A DNA stretch of 64,000 bases from an endosymbiont 'TC1' of Trimyema compressum (GTDB taxonomy: Bacteria > Bacillota > TC1). Location of the stretch: contig NZ_CP014606.1 in the NCBI RefSeq assembly GCF_001584725.1, positions 248,001 through 312,000 of the forward strand, written 5' to 3'. A program made the position numbers and the translations under genes. Under the pieces are notes generated by a model, which was not told the origin of the DNA, searched no databases, and saw only the letters and a program-made list of their open reading frames with translations. Positions 36,899-46,670 of this stretch are shown one piece after another. How positions within the stretch are numbered: position 1 is the stretch's first letter; every line of letters begins with the position of its first letter.

Positions 36899-38169
36899 TT
36901 GTAAAAGGCGACATATTGTATTCAAAAAACAAAGATCAAATTGAAGTAGTAGAAAAAGGTTATCTCATAATTGAAGATGGGATAGTACAAGGTGTTTATA
37001 ATAAGTTGGCACCAAAACATGAAGGGGGAAAAATAGTTGATTATGAGGGTAAGTTGATTATTCCATCTTTTGTTGATTTGCATTTACATGCACCTCAGTA
37101 TGCCAATTGTGGATTGGGAACAGATGTGGAGTTATTAGTATGGTTAGAGAAGTATACTTATCCGGAAGAAGAAAAATTCAAAGATGAAGTTTACAGAAAA
37201 GCTATTTATAAGGAGCTTATCAGAAATCTTTGGAAAGGTGGTTCTCTGCGTTCTGTTATTTTTGGCAGTCTCTATAGAGAGGCTACTGAAGATTTAATGG
37301 ATATGTTAATAGAATCTGGCTTAAGTGCTTATGTTGGCAAAGTAAATATGGATAGAAACTGTCCTGATAGTTATAGAGAGACTACTTTAGAATCTCTTGA
37401 AGATACAGAGGCATTTATTATTAAATATGAGGGGAAATCAGATTTAGTAAAACCAATTATTACGCCGCGATTTGTGCCTCATTGTACAGCGGAGTCTATG
37501 GCTGGACAGGGTCAGTTAGCTGAAAAGTATGGGGTACCTGTACAAAGTCATATTAATGAAAGTTTAAGTGAAATTGAGTGGGTAAAGGAACTTCACCCAG
37601 AGTCAAAAGCCTATAGTCATGTTTATGATGAGTATGGCTTATTTGGTTCACCTACAAAAACCATTATGGCCCATGTGATTTTTAATGAAGAGGCTGAACT
37701 AGAGCTTATGGACGACAGACAGATTTATCCAGTTCATTGTCCTGAATCGAATGCGAATATAATGAGTGGTATTATGGATGCAAAACGTTTATTAGAAAGA
37801 GGGTTGCCTGTATCTTTAGGTTCAGACATTAGTGGAGGTCACCATCTTTACATGCCATTTCAAATTGTTTTAGCTATTCAGCTTTCAAAAATGAGAGCTA
37901 GAATGGAAGATGATTTATCAAAAGTTTTAACATTTTCTGAAGCTTTTTATATGGCAACAAAAAGCGGCGGTTCTTTTTTTGGTAAAGTCGGTAGTTTTGA
38001 ACCAGGCTATGAAGGAGACTTTCTGGTAGTAGACACTGATAAAATATTGACTAAAGGAGAAGTAAGGAATCCACTTGAACGGTTGCAGAAATTTATTTAC
38101 ATTGGCAATCAAAAAGCCATAAAAGAACGTTATCTAAGAGGAGTTCGTTTAGAAAAACCTTTCAAATAA
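36895..38169 (+). CDS. guaD: guanine deaminase
   Basis: A 424-residue amidohydrolase converting guanine to xanthine. The zinc-site motif is SFVDLHLHAPQYANCG; FVPHCTAESM, SHINESLSEIEW, HCPESNANI and SLGSDISGGH provide the remaining His/Asp ligands. It overlaps the cinA end (ATGA). It stands with selenium/molybdenum hydroxylase and Moco genes in the same window, so xanthine formation probably feeds purine breakdown. Intact. Confidence 0.93.
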   Translation: MIVKGDILYSKNKDQIEVVEKGYLIIEDGIVQGVYNKLAPKHEGGKIVDYEGKLIIPSFVDLHLHAPQYANCGLGTDVELLVWLEKYTYPEEEKFKDEVYRKAIYKELIRNLWKGGSLRSVIFGSLYREATEDLMDMLIESGLSAYVGKVNMDRNCPDSYRETTLESLEDTEAFIIKYEGKSDLVKPIITPRFVPHCTAESMAGQGQLAEKYGVPVQSHINESLSEIEWVKELHPESKAYSHVYDEYGLFGSPTKTIMAHVIFNEEAELELMDDRQIYPVHCPESNANIMSGIMDAKRLLERGLPVSLGSDISGGHHLYMPFQIVLAIQLSKMRARMEDDLSKVLTFSEAFYMATKSGGSFFGKVGSFEPGYEGDFLVVDTDKILTKGEVRNPLERLQKFIYIGNQKAIKERYLRGVRLEKPFK

Positions 38170-38188
38170 CAATTGAGGAATGATAAAA

Positions 38189-40186
38189 ATGAATTCATAT
38201 TTTAACAGAGAATTAAGCTGGTTAGAATTTAATAGAAGAGTACTAGGTGAAAGCTTTGAAAAAGAAAATCCGCTAGCTGAACAGCTGAATTTTTTAAGTA
38301 TTTTCAGCTCTAATTTAGATGAATTTTTTATGGTTAGAGTTGGGTCTCTATAGGATCAATTGCGCTCAGGAGAGATGATTAAGGATATTTCTGGTTATAC
38401 AGCTGAGGAACAGATTGAATTAATCAATGAAGTTACTAAAAAAATGATAGTTACCCAATATGATCGTTATAAAGAACTTAAGTTAGAGATGAAAAAGCAA
38501 AAAGTTCTAATTCTATCCTATGATCAATTAACTCAAGGCGAAAAGAAGAAAGCTGATATATTTTATAGGGAGAATATTTATCCATTAGTAACACCTACTA
38601 TAATTGATAAAAATGGATCTTTTCCTCTAATTGCTAATAAAACTATTAATTTGTTTTTGCTGTTGGAAAAAGATGGAAAAACCAGATATGGGAATGTGCA
38701 AGTTCCCTATCAAGTTAATCGTTAGTGGAAATAAAGGAAAATGGTTTAAGGAAATTTATTACTATAGAATCACTGTTAAGGCATCAGTTGGTTAATCTTT
38801 ATCCTACTTATGAAATTAAGAAAGTATCTATTTATCGACTCACCAGAAATGCTGATTTGGACTATGATGAAGAAGAGGCACAAGATTTATTAGTTAAAAT
38901 TGAGAATTCTATTCAGAAAAGAAAATGGGGTAAGGCAGTTAGAATAGAACTTGAAGAGAGTCCTAGTAATCCTGTTTTAGAAATTTTAAAAAATAAAGTT
39001 TTTGGTATCAGATAGAGAATTGTACATTCTTAATGATGTTCTGGATTTAACCTTTTTGACTTATTTTATGAAGAAAAAATGGTTTGCTAAAAATCGTTTT
39101 AAATCTTTTACACCTAATAAAGTAGTTGAGACAGTAAATAGCGATGTTTTTTAAATGGATTAGTGAAAAAGATCTGGTTTATCATTTACCTTATGATGAT
39201 TTTTCAGCTATTTTAGCATTTATTAATTTAGCTGCTAGAGACGAAAAAGTTCTGGCTATTAAGCAAACTCTTTATCGGGTAAGTAAGAATAGTCCCATTA
39301 TTGATGCCTTAGAGTTAGCGGCGAAAAATGGTAAAAATGTGACTGTTTTATTAGAGTTAAAGGCCCGTTTTTGATGAAGAAAACAATATACATTGGAATA
39401 AACGCTTAGAAAAAGCAGGCGTTCATGTTATCCATGGACCTCGTAAACTTAAGACTCATTCAAAAATGCTTTTAGTTTTGCGAAAAGAAAAAGAAGGAGG
39501 TATTCGTACCTATTGTCACTTAGCCACAAGTAATTATAATGAAAGGACGGCAACAGTTTATGAAGATGTTGGCTTGTTTACTGCTGATCAAAAAATAGGT
39601 GCAGATGGCATAGAAATTTTTAATTTTCTAGCTTCTCAGATACCTGTTAACGATTTAAATACTTTAATAATTAGTCCTTATCAAGCAAGAGACTATTTTG
39701 AGAAAGCTCATTCGCTTTGAAATGGCAGAGGCTTTAAAAGGCAATAAAAGCCATATTAGGGCTAAAATGAATTCTTTTGTTGACCAATCATGATGGATTT
39801 GCTCTATGAAGCTGCTTCTGTTGGTGTTAAAATAGAGTTAGTTGTACGTGGTATTTGTACATTAATACCTAAGACAATATAGTTATTAAAAGTAGTGTAG
39901 GTCGCTTTTTAGAACATAGTAGACTTTATTATTTCTATCAAGGAGGCTTAGAAAAACATTTATTAGTAGTTTAGATTGGATGGAAAGAAACTTCAATAAA
40001 AGAGTTGAACTTTTAACACCAATTGTTGAAACAGATGCTAAGAGAAAAATTATTGATATTTTAGAAAAATCATGGGAAGATACTGAGAAGAGCTATTATC
40101 TAAGACCTGATGGAACGTATGTAAAAGAAAAGAAAGAAAATGGTTTTAATGTACAGAACTATTTTTTAACTCATAAGGAGCAGTAA
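38189..40186 (+). pseudogene. ppk1: polyphosphate kinase Ppk1, multiply broken
   Basis: Ppk1 (about 690 residues) makes inorganic polyphosphate. Blocks in order: [15 protein letters not shown] (N domain), [13 protein letters not shown], then [34 protein letters not shown] (catalytic His domain), YCHLATSNYNERTATVYEDVGLFT and the C-terminal MERNFNKRVELLTPI. Lesions: TAG at 38351-38353 (probably CAG), frameshifts near 38722, 39003, 39150, 39370 and 39715, and more disorder from 39790 to 39970. The stop overlaps the mnmA start. Confidence 0.92.
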
Positions 40187-41271
40187 TGAAAAAGAAAGTA
40201 TTATGTGCTATGAGCGGTGGTGTTGACAGCAGTGTGGCGACAGCCTTATTATTAGAAGCGGGGTATGAAGTAGCAGGCGTAACCTGTCAAATTTGGCTAG
40301 ATGATTTATGTTCGGTAACATCTGGAAAATCCTGTTGTAGTAATGATGCAATTGAAGATGCAAGACAAACAGCCCATCAACTAGGAATAAAGCATTATGT
40401 ATTTAATTACCGAGAGCTATTTGAAGATAAAGTTATTAAGCCTTTTTGCAATAGCTATTTAGAAGGTAAAACACCTAACCCCTGTATGGATTGCAATCGC
40501 TATATTCGTTCACAAGATTTACTTTCAAAGGCTCTTGGAATGGGGTTTGATTATATGGCTACTGGTCATTATGTTCGTCGTTTATATAATGAAGAAACTC
40601 AGGAGTATGTTTTAAAGACAGGGTTTGATCAGAAAAAAGACCAAAGCTATTTTTTGTACCAAATGAATCAAGAGCAATTATCTCACATGCTTTTTCCTCT
40701 AGGGGATTTTGAAAAAAGCTATATTCGAGAAATTGCTAGAAAACATAATTTTGAAGTTGCAGAAAAAAAAGATAGCCAGGATATTTGCTTTGTTCTCGAA
40801 GGTACATACGGTGATTTTATTGAAACTTACACAGGAAAGGAAAAACCGCCTGCCTCTATTTACTATAAGGATGGCGTTTTTTTAGGTAGGGGTAAACCTA
40901 TTTATAACTATACTATTGGACAGCGAAAAGGCTTAGGGATTGCTTTCGGTAATCCGGTTTATGTTATAGGAATAGATAGTTTAAATAACAGAGTTACTTT
41001 AGGTGAAAAAGAGGATTTTATTAATAAGGGCTTACTATGTGATGATGTTTTCTTTATTTCTGAAAGACCTTTAGAGGAAGAACGGGAAGTATTAGTTAAA
41101 GTTCGCTACAAAAGTCCACCAAAAAAAGGTATTTACTGGACTGCAGGCAGTGGGTTTAAAATAAAATTTACTGAACCAGTAGAAGGGGTTACTATTGGAC
41201 AGTCAGCAGTATTGTATGATTTAGATAAAGAAACAGTCCTTGGTGGTGGACGAATAACTAAACCTCTATAA
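40186..41271 (+). CDS. mnmA: tRNA-specific 2-thiouridylase MnmA
   Basis: A 361-residue enzyme that thiolates wobble U34 of Lys/Glu/Gln tRNAs. The PP-loop is AMSGGVDSSVATALL; the catalytic cysteines are in NPCMDCNRYI and DSQDICFV; GRGKPIYNYTIGQRKGLGIA is the tRNA-binding block. The start overlaps the ppk1 stop (TAATG) behind AAGGAG. It is intact and essential in most bacteria, in sharp contrast to its upstream neighbour. Confidence 0.95.
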   Translation: MKKKVLCAMSGGVDSSVATALLLEAGYEVAGVTCQIWLDDLCSVTSGKSCCSNDAIEDARQTAHQLGIKHYVFNYRELFEDKVIKPFCNSYLEGKTPNPCMDCNRYIRSQDLLSKALGMGFDYMATGHYVRRLYNEETQEYVLKTGFDQKKDQSYFLYQMNQEQLSHMLFPLGDFEKSYIREIARKHNFEVAEKKDSQDICFVLEGTYGDFIETYTGKEKPPASIYYKDGVFLGRGKPIYNYTIGQRKGLGIAFGNPVYVIGIDSLNNRVTLGEKEDFINKGLLCDDVFFISERPLEEEREVLVKVRYKSPPKKGIYWTAGSGFKIKFTEPVEGVTIGQSAVLYDLDKETVLGGGRITKPL

Positions 41272-41330
41272 CAAAAATTTATATTTACAAAAAGAAAATA
41301 GAAAGAATTTATAAATCTTTCATCTTGTTA

Positions 41331-41367
41331 TAGCATCCTCTATATTATAGAGGATGCTATGTTTTTA
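41331..41367 (+). terminator. terminator after mnmA
   Basis: TAGCATCCTCTATA and TATAGAGGATGCTA, then TGTTTTTA. Confidence 0.85.
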
Positions 41368-41380
41368 AGGAGGAATTTAA

Positions 41381-42305
41381 ATGAAGAAAAAAGTGTTTTT
41401 TAAGTCTTTTAGGTTTTTTCTGTATTGTTTCTAGTTGCTTGTGGAGGACAAGCTACAACAAGCAATGCTAATCAGGCTGTACCATTTAAAAATGATAATG
41501 TTGTAGATATTGATTATTTGAAAAAGCATCTTGAAGATGATAATGTTATGATAGTGGATGCAAGAGGAGAAAAAAGCAACAGCTGGTGTTATTAAGAATG
41601 CCAGTGTAGTTTCTTGGCAACAATTCTTTAATATGGCGGGGACTAGCAGTGATTCAGGCTTTGGTGTTGTATTACCAGCTGATAAACTAAGTAAGGCTTT
41701 ATCTGATGCGGGGCTCAGTAAGGATAAGACTATTGTTTTATATTCAGATGGGCAGAAAGAATGGGGAGAAGATGGTCGTATTTTCTGGATGCTTCAAGGC
41801 TCTGGCTATACTAATATTAAGATTCTTGATGGTGGCTATAGTTACTGGAAAGCTCAAGGTGGAGAAACTACTTCAGAGATTAAAAAGTCAGAAGCTGTAG
41901 ACGTTAAGGTTGATAATTTAGATAAACTGAAAACAATTGATACTGTTACACTTGAAAAGAGACTTAAAAGAAGTTCAAATTATTGATACTAGAGAAAAAG
42001 ACGAGTATGATGGTGCTGTTAAATATGGTGAAAAAATAGGTGGACATATACCTGAGGCTATTAATATTCCTTTTTCAACCTTATTTAATGATAATGGTAC
42101 TTTGAAATCCAATAGTGATATTGAAACTATTTTGACGGAAGCAGGTATTACTAAAGATAAGAAAGTTGTCTCCTATTGTACTGCTGGTATTCGTTCAGCT
42201 TACATGACAATTGTTTTAGAAATGCTTGGGTATAGTGATTCTCTTAATTATGATGATTCATTTTATAGCTGGGCTGCAAGTAGTTCCTCAGAAGTTATTA
42301 AATAA
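41381..42305 (+). pseudogene. tandem rhodanese-domain lipoprotein, frameshifted
   Basis: About 305 residues: a lipoprotein-type signal (lipobox VACG in one frame), then two rhodanese domains. The first (VDARGEKATAG, DGGYSYWKAQGG) lacks an obvious catalytic Cys loop; the second has the active-site loop SYCTAGIRSAYM. This is the layout of exported thiosulfate/3-mercaptopyruvate sulfurtransferases. Frameshifts near 41415, 41572 and 41967 break it. The start ATG 41381 follows AAGGAGG. Confidence 0.83.
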
Positions 42306-42346
42306 AAAAAAATTCCTTGTAGGTGTACTACAAGGAATTTTTTTAT
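42306..42346. terminator. bidirectional terminator
   Basis: AAATTCCTTGTAG, loop GTGTA, CTACAAGGAATTT flanked by A-run and T-run, between convergent genes. Confidence 0.88.
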
Positions 42347-42906
42347 TTTCTCCGTCTACCAACAATATAACCTAAGAGCATTCCTGAAAGATTTAAAATC
42401 ATGTCATTAATATCAAAAACACCTATTTTAAAAACAAGTTGAATAGATTCAATTCCTAAGGCAATGAGAATGGCTGCAATAACAAAGAAAACAAAGGATT
42501 TTCTTCTGAAAAAATAGCCAATAGGAACAAACATAAAAATATTAATTATAAATGTAAAAACTTCGTAAGGGCTATGGGGAACTATATTATCTATTTTTAA
42601 GTCAATTCTATTATCATAAATACCGGAACGATTGAAAAGCAACATACCTAGAAAACCACTATAGATAGCTACAGAAAGCAAATAGATTGGTCTTGGAATT
42701 CTAGTTCCTAAAAGACTGCTTATTATAATATAGAAAATAACGATTTCTACACCTAAAGCTAGCCAGAGTACAATATCAGGATTTTTAAATAAGTAGCTGA
42801 AAGGCCCCGTTAAAATATTTTTCATAAATAGAAAGTGGGTTGCCATACCCAGTACACAACTACTTAGAATAATCAGCAGTTGGGTTAGTATTTTTTTTAT
42901 ATTCAT
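42343..42906 (-). CDS. VanZ family membrane protein
   Basis: A 187-residue protein with five hydrophobic segments and the VanZ-like block FTFIINIFMFVPIGYFF followed by IESIQLVFKIGVFDINDMILNLSGMLLGYIVG. VanZ-type proteins are linked to low-level teicoplanin resistance in one system, but most family members have no known role. I chose ATG 42906 because AAAGGATG lies 9 bases upstream; an ATG three codons earlier lacks room for a ribosome site. Intact, monocistronic. Confidence 0.8.
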   Translation of the reverse strand: MNIKKILTQLLIILSSCVLGMATHFLFMKNILTGPFSYLFKNPDIVLWLALGVEIVIFYIIISSLLGTRIPRPIYLLSVAIYSGFLGMLLFNRSGIYDNRIDLKIDNIVPHSPYEVFTFIINIFMFVPIGYFFRRKSFVFFVIAAILIALGIESIQLVFKIGVFDINDMILNLSGMLLGYIVGRRRK

Positions 42907-43054
42907 AAGTATCATCCTTTATTCTTTATGTAACCTAATTTATGCGAATGATAGGATAATTCTATTAATACTATCATACATATTTAAAAAGGGTTTATTA
43001 CCAGTATAACAATTGTTTGAGATTTATCAAGTTATATAAAAAATAGTGATATTG

Positions 43055-43084
43055 TTGTCAAGATTAGAAGAAAGATGATATAAT
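43055..43084 (+). promoter_or_regulatory. sigma-A-type promoter of the GtrA gene
   Basis: TTGTCA (43055-43060), 18-base spacer, TATAAT (43079-43084). The predicted transcript starts near 43091, which supports the downstream GTG start. Confidence 0.65.
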
Positions 43085-43117
43085 TATAGGCATATGATTA
43101 ATAAGGAGAGTTTCTTT

Positions 43118-43531
43118 GTGCTTGATAAATTAAAAAGTAATAAAATGAAAAGACTTTTATTATATGTGGTTTTTGGTGTCTTAACTACAGCTGTTAATAT
43201 TTTCTTGTTTTGGTTATTGGCAGATGTGCTTCATGTTCAATATCTTATTAGTAACTTACTTGCTATTGTCGTTTCCATACTGTTTGCTTATATAACTAAT
43301 AAATGGTATGTTTTTAAATCAAAGACAGAAACTAGAAAAGAATTGATTCGGGAATTTATAACTTTTATTGGCGCTCGAACAGGCACCTTAATATTTGATA
43401 TGGTAGGCATGTTTGTTTTAGTAAGTTTTCTTAATTTAGATTCATTGGTCAGTAAGATTTTTGTGAATATAGTTGTAGTTATTTTAAATTATGTTTTTAG
43501 TAGATTATTGGTCTTTAAAGGGGCTGAATAA
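43118..43531 (+). CDS. GtrA-like family membrane protein
   Basis: A 137-residue protein with four hydrophobic segments; LLLYVVFGVLTTAVNIFLFWLL and ISNLLAIVVSILFAYITNKWYVFKSK are characteristic of GtrA/DPMS_TM proteins, thought to help move lipid-linked sugars for wall polymers. I placed the start at GTG 43118, ten bases after AAGGAG; an ATG at 43094 would be almost leaderless from the promoter seen. A terminator follows directly. Confidence 0.83.
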   Translation: MLDKLKSNKMKRLLLYVVFGVLTTAVNIFLFWLLADVLHVQYLISNLLAIVVSILFAYITNKWYVFKSKTETRKELIREFITFIGARTGTLIFDMVGMFVLVSFLNLDSLVSKIFVNIVVVILNYVFSRLLVFKGAE

Positions 43532-43559
43532 AAAGAGCACTTTTTTAGAGTGCTTTTTT
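43531..43559 (+). terminator. terminator after the GtrA gene
   Basis: AAAAGAGCACTTTTTT paired with AGAGTGCTTTTTT. Confidence 0.8.
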
Positions 43560-43584
43560 GTTATCAAAAATGAAGGAGTAGATT

Positions 43585-44895
43585 ATGGATTTTAAATCAT
43601 TTGTTAAAGACTCATTTAAAGGCGGGCATCTGTATACTTTTGTCGGTGGCGGTGGTAAATCCTCTTCTATTTGGGCTATTGGCAATTGCTTAAGAGAAAT
43701 AGGCTATAAAGTTAGGATTTCGACAACTACTAAAGTAGATTTAAAAGAGTTTTCTAATTATGAAACTTGTTTTATAGAGAGTGAATCAGCAATGCAAAAA
43801 GCAATTTTAGATGTAAGAGAAGGCCTTCTTTTAGTCAAAGGGGTTTGGCAGGAAAAGGGCAAGTATTTTGGAGTGGAAAATAGTTTTTTTGATGCTGCTA
43901 CTATTCCCCTTGATACAGTTGTTTTAGTTGAAGGTGATGGTGCTAAGAGAAAACCATTTAAAATACCTAAAAGTCATGAACCTGTTTTGCCAAAAAATTC
44001 TGCTACTTTATTTGTTGTTATTGGTGCATCGATAATTAATGAGGAAATTACTGGACAAAACTGTTATAATATAGATAGAGTTTTGGAACTCTTAGGAGAT
44101 AGAGAAAAAATATTTAGTATAGATAATACACGCTATTTAATAGAAACAGGGTGGTTGTCTCGAGAGGCTTCAATTCCAACTGTCTTTCTTTTTAATCAGT
44201 GTGACCTTGAAGGAAAAGCTACTGCCGCTAGAGAAATTGTTGAAGCTCTATGGCTAAAGCATAATGTGGCTGGAGTTGCTTTTTCAGTTCAAGAAAAAGA
44301 GGTATTTTTTAAAACGGGTAGTCACATAATTGCTATTATTTTAGCTGCTGGAAAAAGCAGTCGAATGGGTACCGTCAAATGCCTTTTGGATTATAAGGGA
44401 AAGACTTTTCTAGAAAGGGCTATAGAACTATATGGTAATTATTGTCAGGATATAGTGATTCCTGTTGGTTATCACAGCCAACAGATCAAGGATAAGATTA
44501 AAGGATTTGGCTTTGAGTTTTTTGACAGCAAAATCTATGAAGAGGGTATGGGTGGCACTTTGAGAGAAGCCATACTAAACTTAAATTATTGTGATTTCTT
44601 TTTTGTAACACTTTGTGATTTGCCTTTAGTGCAGAAAGAAACACTGAGAAAACTTTTAAAAGTTGCTTCTGAAAATCAAAAAGCTGTGGTTCCGGTTTAT
44701 CATGGAAAAAAAGGACATCCAGTTTTATTTCCCAGAAAAATGAGAGCAGATTTTGCTAAACTCAAGGGAGACTTAGGAGCAAAAAAAACATTAACAGCTA
44801 ATAATACTATATTTGTTAATGTTGAGGATGAAGGTGTTATTACTGACATTGATACGCCAGAAGCTTATTATCAGCTTGGAGGAGAAAATGATTAA
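43585..44895 (+). CDS. yqeC-mocA: YqeC-MocA fusion: molybdenum hydroxylase accessory plus Moco cytidylyltransferase
   Basis: 436 residues in two domains. Residues 1-245 are YqeC-like (FVGGGGKSSSIWAIG P-loop, VLVEGDGAKRKPFKIPKSHEPV), known as a putative accessory of selenium-dependent molybdenum hydroxylases. Residues 248-430 are a MobA/MocA-type nucleotidyltransferase (IIAIILAAGKSSRMG, CDLPLV, HPVLFP), predicted to make molybdopterin cytosine dinucleotide. It overlaps yqeB by 8 bases. Intact; the first gene of a three-gene hydroxylase maturation set. Confidence 0.9.
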   Translation: MDFKSFVKDSFKGGHLYTFVGGGGKSSSIWAIGNCLREIGYKVRISTTTKVDLKEFSNYETCFIESESAMQKAILDVREGLLLVKGVWQEKGKYFGVENSFFDAATIPLDTVVLVEGDGAKRKPFKIPKSHEPVLPKNSATLFVVIGASIINEEITGQNCYNIDRVLELLGDREKIFSIDNTRYLIETGWLSREASIPTVFLFNQCDLEGKATAAREIVEALWLKHNVAGVAFSVQEKEVFFKTGSHIIAIILAAGKSSRMGTVKCLLDYKGKTFLERAIELYGNYCQDIVIPVGYHSQQIKDKIKGFGFEFFDSKIYEEGMGGTLREAILNLNYCDFFFVTLCDLPLVQKETLRKLLKVASENQKAVVPVYHGKKGHPVLFPRKMRADFAKLKGDLGAKKTLTANNTIFVNVEDEGVITDIDTPEAYYQLGGEND

Positions 44896-45703
44896 AGTAT
44901 TAATAAAAGGTGCAGGTGATTTAGCTACAGGCGTTGCTATTGCACTTAATAATAGTGGTTTTAAGGTTTTGATGACTGATATTGAACAACCTACTGTAAT
45001 TAGGAGAAGTGTTTCTTTTGCAACCGCTATTTATAATAAGACTGTATCAGTTGAAGGTGTTGAGGCTCAATTAGTAGATTCTAATAATTATGAGCAGATT
45101 ATTTCTAATGGTAAAGTCGGTGTTATAATTGACCCTGAGGCAACTATAATAAAATCTTACAAGCCTGATGTAGTTGTAGATGCAATTTTAGCAAAAAAAA
45201 ATATAGGAACCACAATCAATGACGCTCCAATTGTAATTGCTTTAGGACCGGGATTTGAGGCAGCTAAGGATTGTCATTTGGCTATCGAAACGAAAAGAGG
45301 TCATTATCTAGGCAAACTCATTTACCAGGGTTCAACCATTGCTAATACAGGCATTCCAGGTGAAATTGGAGGTCGAAAAGAAGAACGGGTCATTAAGGCA
45401 CCGGTTGATGGAAGGATTACTTGGATTCGTAAGCTTGGGGATATTGTAGCAGAAGCCGAACCTGTATTAAAAGTAGATGATACTATTGTTAGAGCTGCTT
45501 TTACAGGCTGTTTACGAGGTTTGTTAATGGAAGGGTTGTCTGTTCATAAAGGCATGAAAATTGGTGATATTGATCCTCGAAGGGATCCAAATTACTGTAC
45601 AACATTATCAGATAAATCTAGGGCATTAGGAAGAGCAGTCTTAGAAGGGGCTCTTAAACTGGGCAAAGATAATGGCTATTTCGGAGTGACAAAAAATGTA
45701 TAA
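44888..45703 (+). CDS. yqeB: YqeB, selenium-dependent molybdenum hydroxylase system protein
   Basis: A 271-residue EF2563/YqeB family protein. The N-terminus IKGAGDLATGVAIALNNSGFKVLMTD is a Rossmann-like nucleotide site; later blocks are NDAPIVIALGPGFEAAKDCHLAIETKRGH and the C-terminal DGRITWIRKLGDIV barrel-sandwich motif. The family is a genomic marker of selenium-dependent molybdenum hydroxylases. The start is ATG 44888 behind GGAGGAGA, inside the end of the previous gene. It overlaps xdhC by 8 bases. Confidence 0.9.
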   Translation: MIKVLIKGAGDLATGVAIALNNSGFKVLMTDIEQPTVIRRSVSFATAIYNKTVSVEGVEAQLVDSNNYEQIISNGKVGVIIDPEATIIKSYKPDVVVDAILAKKNIGTTINDAPIVIALGPGFEAAKDCHLAIETKRGHYLGKLIYQGSTIANTGIPGEIGGRKEERVIKAPVDGRITWIRKLGDIVAEAEPVLKVDDTIVRAAFTGCLRGLLMEGLSVHKGMKIGDIDPRRDPNYCTTLSDKSRALGRAVLEGALKLGKDNGYFGVTKNV

Positions 45704-46670
45704 AACTGTAATAGAACAATTAATAAATGAAAATGAACCAATGGTATTGATTACCATATTAAAGGTTAAGGGTTCTGCGCCGAGACATGCTGGAAGTAAA
45801 ATGCTATTGTCAGAAAAAGGCGTAATTAATGGTACTGTTGGTGGTGGACGTGGAGAAGCATTAGCTATTGAAAAAGCAATGTCTATTCTTAAATCAAAAA
45901 TATTTAGTTGTTTAGAAGTTGAAATGCTTGGAGAAGATATTTATGATAAAGACATGATTTGTGGTGGCAGAAGTTATATGATGTTTCAATACATTGATGC
46001 TGACAAGACTGTTTATAAAAAAGCTTGTCTTGATTTAGAAAAGGGGAAACCGGCTTATTTAGTAACAGATTTAAAAACAGGTGAAACAGAAATAGTTGAA
46101 AATGAAAATAATGAAGTTTTTAAGGCTAGCGAATTAGCAAAAAAAAGTTTTCTAAATACAGACAAAACTAAATTTTATGATGTGGTTTTTCCTCTGGATA
46201 ATTTATTGATTTTAGGGGGAGGCTATGTTGGACAGGCTGTTTATAAAGTGGCATCTTTTATGGACTTTAATATTACAGTTTATGATGATAGAGAAGCTTT
46301 TGCAAATCAAGAACGTTTTCCGAAAGCTGGAAGTGTTAAAGCAGGTAATTATGAGGAGCTACTGAAGAAGTATCCATTTAATGATGCTACTTATGTTGTC
46401 ATTACAACTAGAGGCCATCTTTGTGATGTCAATTGTTTACGAAATACATTAAACAGGCCCCATGCTTATTTAGGGTGTATTGGAAGTCGACGAAAAATAG
46501 AAACAGTAAAAAATGGCCTTTTAGAAGAAGGTTTTTCAAAAGCAAAAATGGCAAGTATTTATGCGCCAATTGGTTTTGATATTGGGGCTGAAACACCTGA
46601 GGAAATTGCAATTGCAATTTTAGCACAGATAATAGGAGTTAAACATGGGAAAGAGAACAGATTATTATAG
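45696..46670 (+). CDS. XdhC/CoxI family protein
   Basis: 324 residues. The N-terminal XdhC_CoxI domain has VKGSAPRHAGSKMLLSEKG and NGTVGGGRGE; the C-terminal Rossmann domain has LLILGGGYVGQAVYKVA and HAYLGCIGSRRK. XdhC proteins bind the molybdenum cofactor, assist its sulfuration and insert it into xanthine dehydrogenase-type enzymes. The hydroxylase subunits themselves are not in this window. It overlaps the next gene by 26 bases. Confidence 0.9.
   Translation: MYKTVIEQLINENEPMVLITILKVKGSAPRHAGSKMLLSEKGVINGTVGGGRGEALAIEKAMSILKSKIFSCLEVEMLGEDIYDKDMICGGRSYMMFQYIDADKTVYKKACLDLEKGKPAYLVTDLKTGETEIVENENNEVFKASELAKKSFLNTDKTKFYDVVFPLDNLLILGGGYVGQAVYKVASFMDFNITVYDDREAFANQERFPKAGSVKAGNYEELLKKYPFNDATYVVITTRGHLCDVNCLRNTLNRPHAYLGCIGSRRKIETVKNGLLEEGFSKAKMASIYAPIGFDIGAETPEEIAIAILAQIIGVKHGKENRLL

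Noticed and set aside
164-42305. All frameshifts as sequencing errors
   Set aside because: Some single indels lie in homopolymers (cinA, cobU) and could be errors. Nonsense substitutions, internal deletions (cobT, Dph6-like, clpC), missing gene parts at IS junctions and clustering in dispensable pathways cannot be explained that way.
43094-43117. ATG at 43094 as start of the GtrA protein
   Set aside because: It lies about three bases from the predicted transcription start and has no ribosome site; the GTG at 43118 is correctly spaced from AAGGAG.
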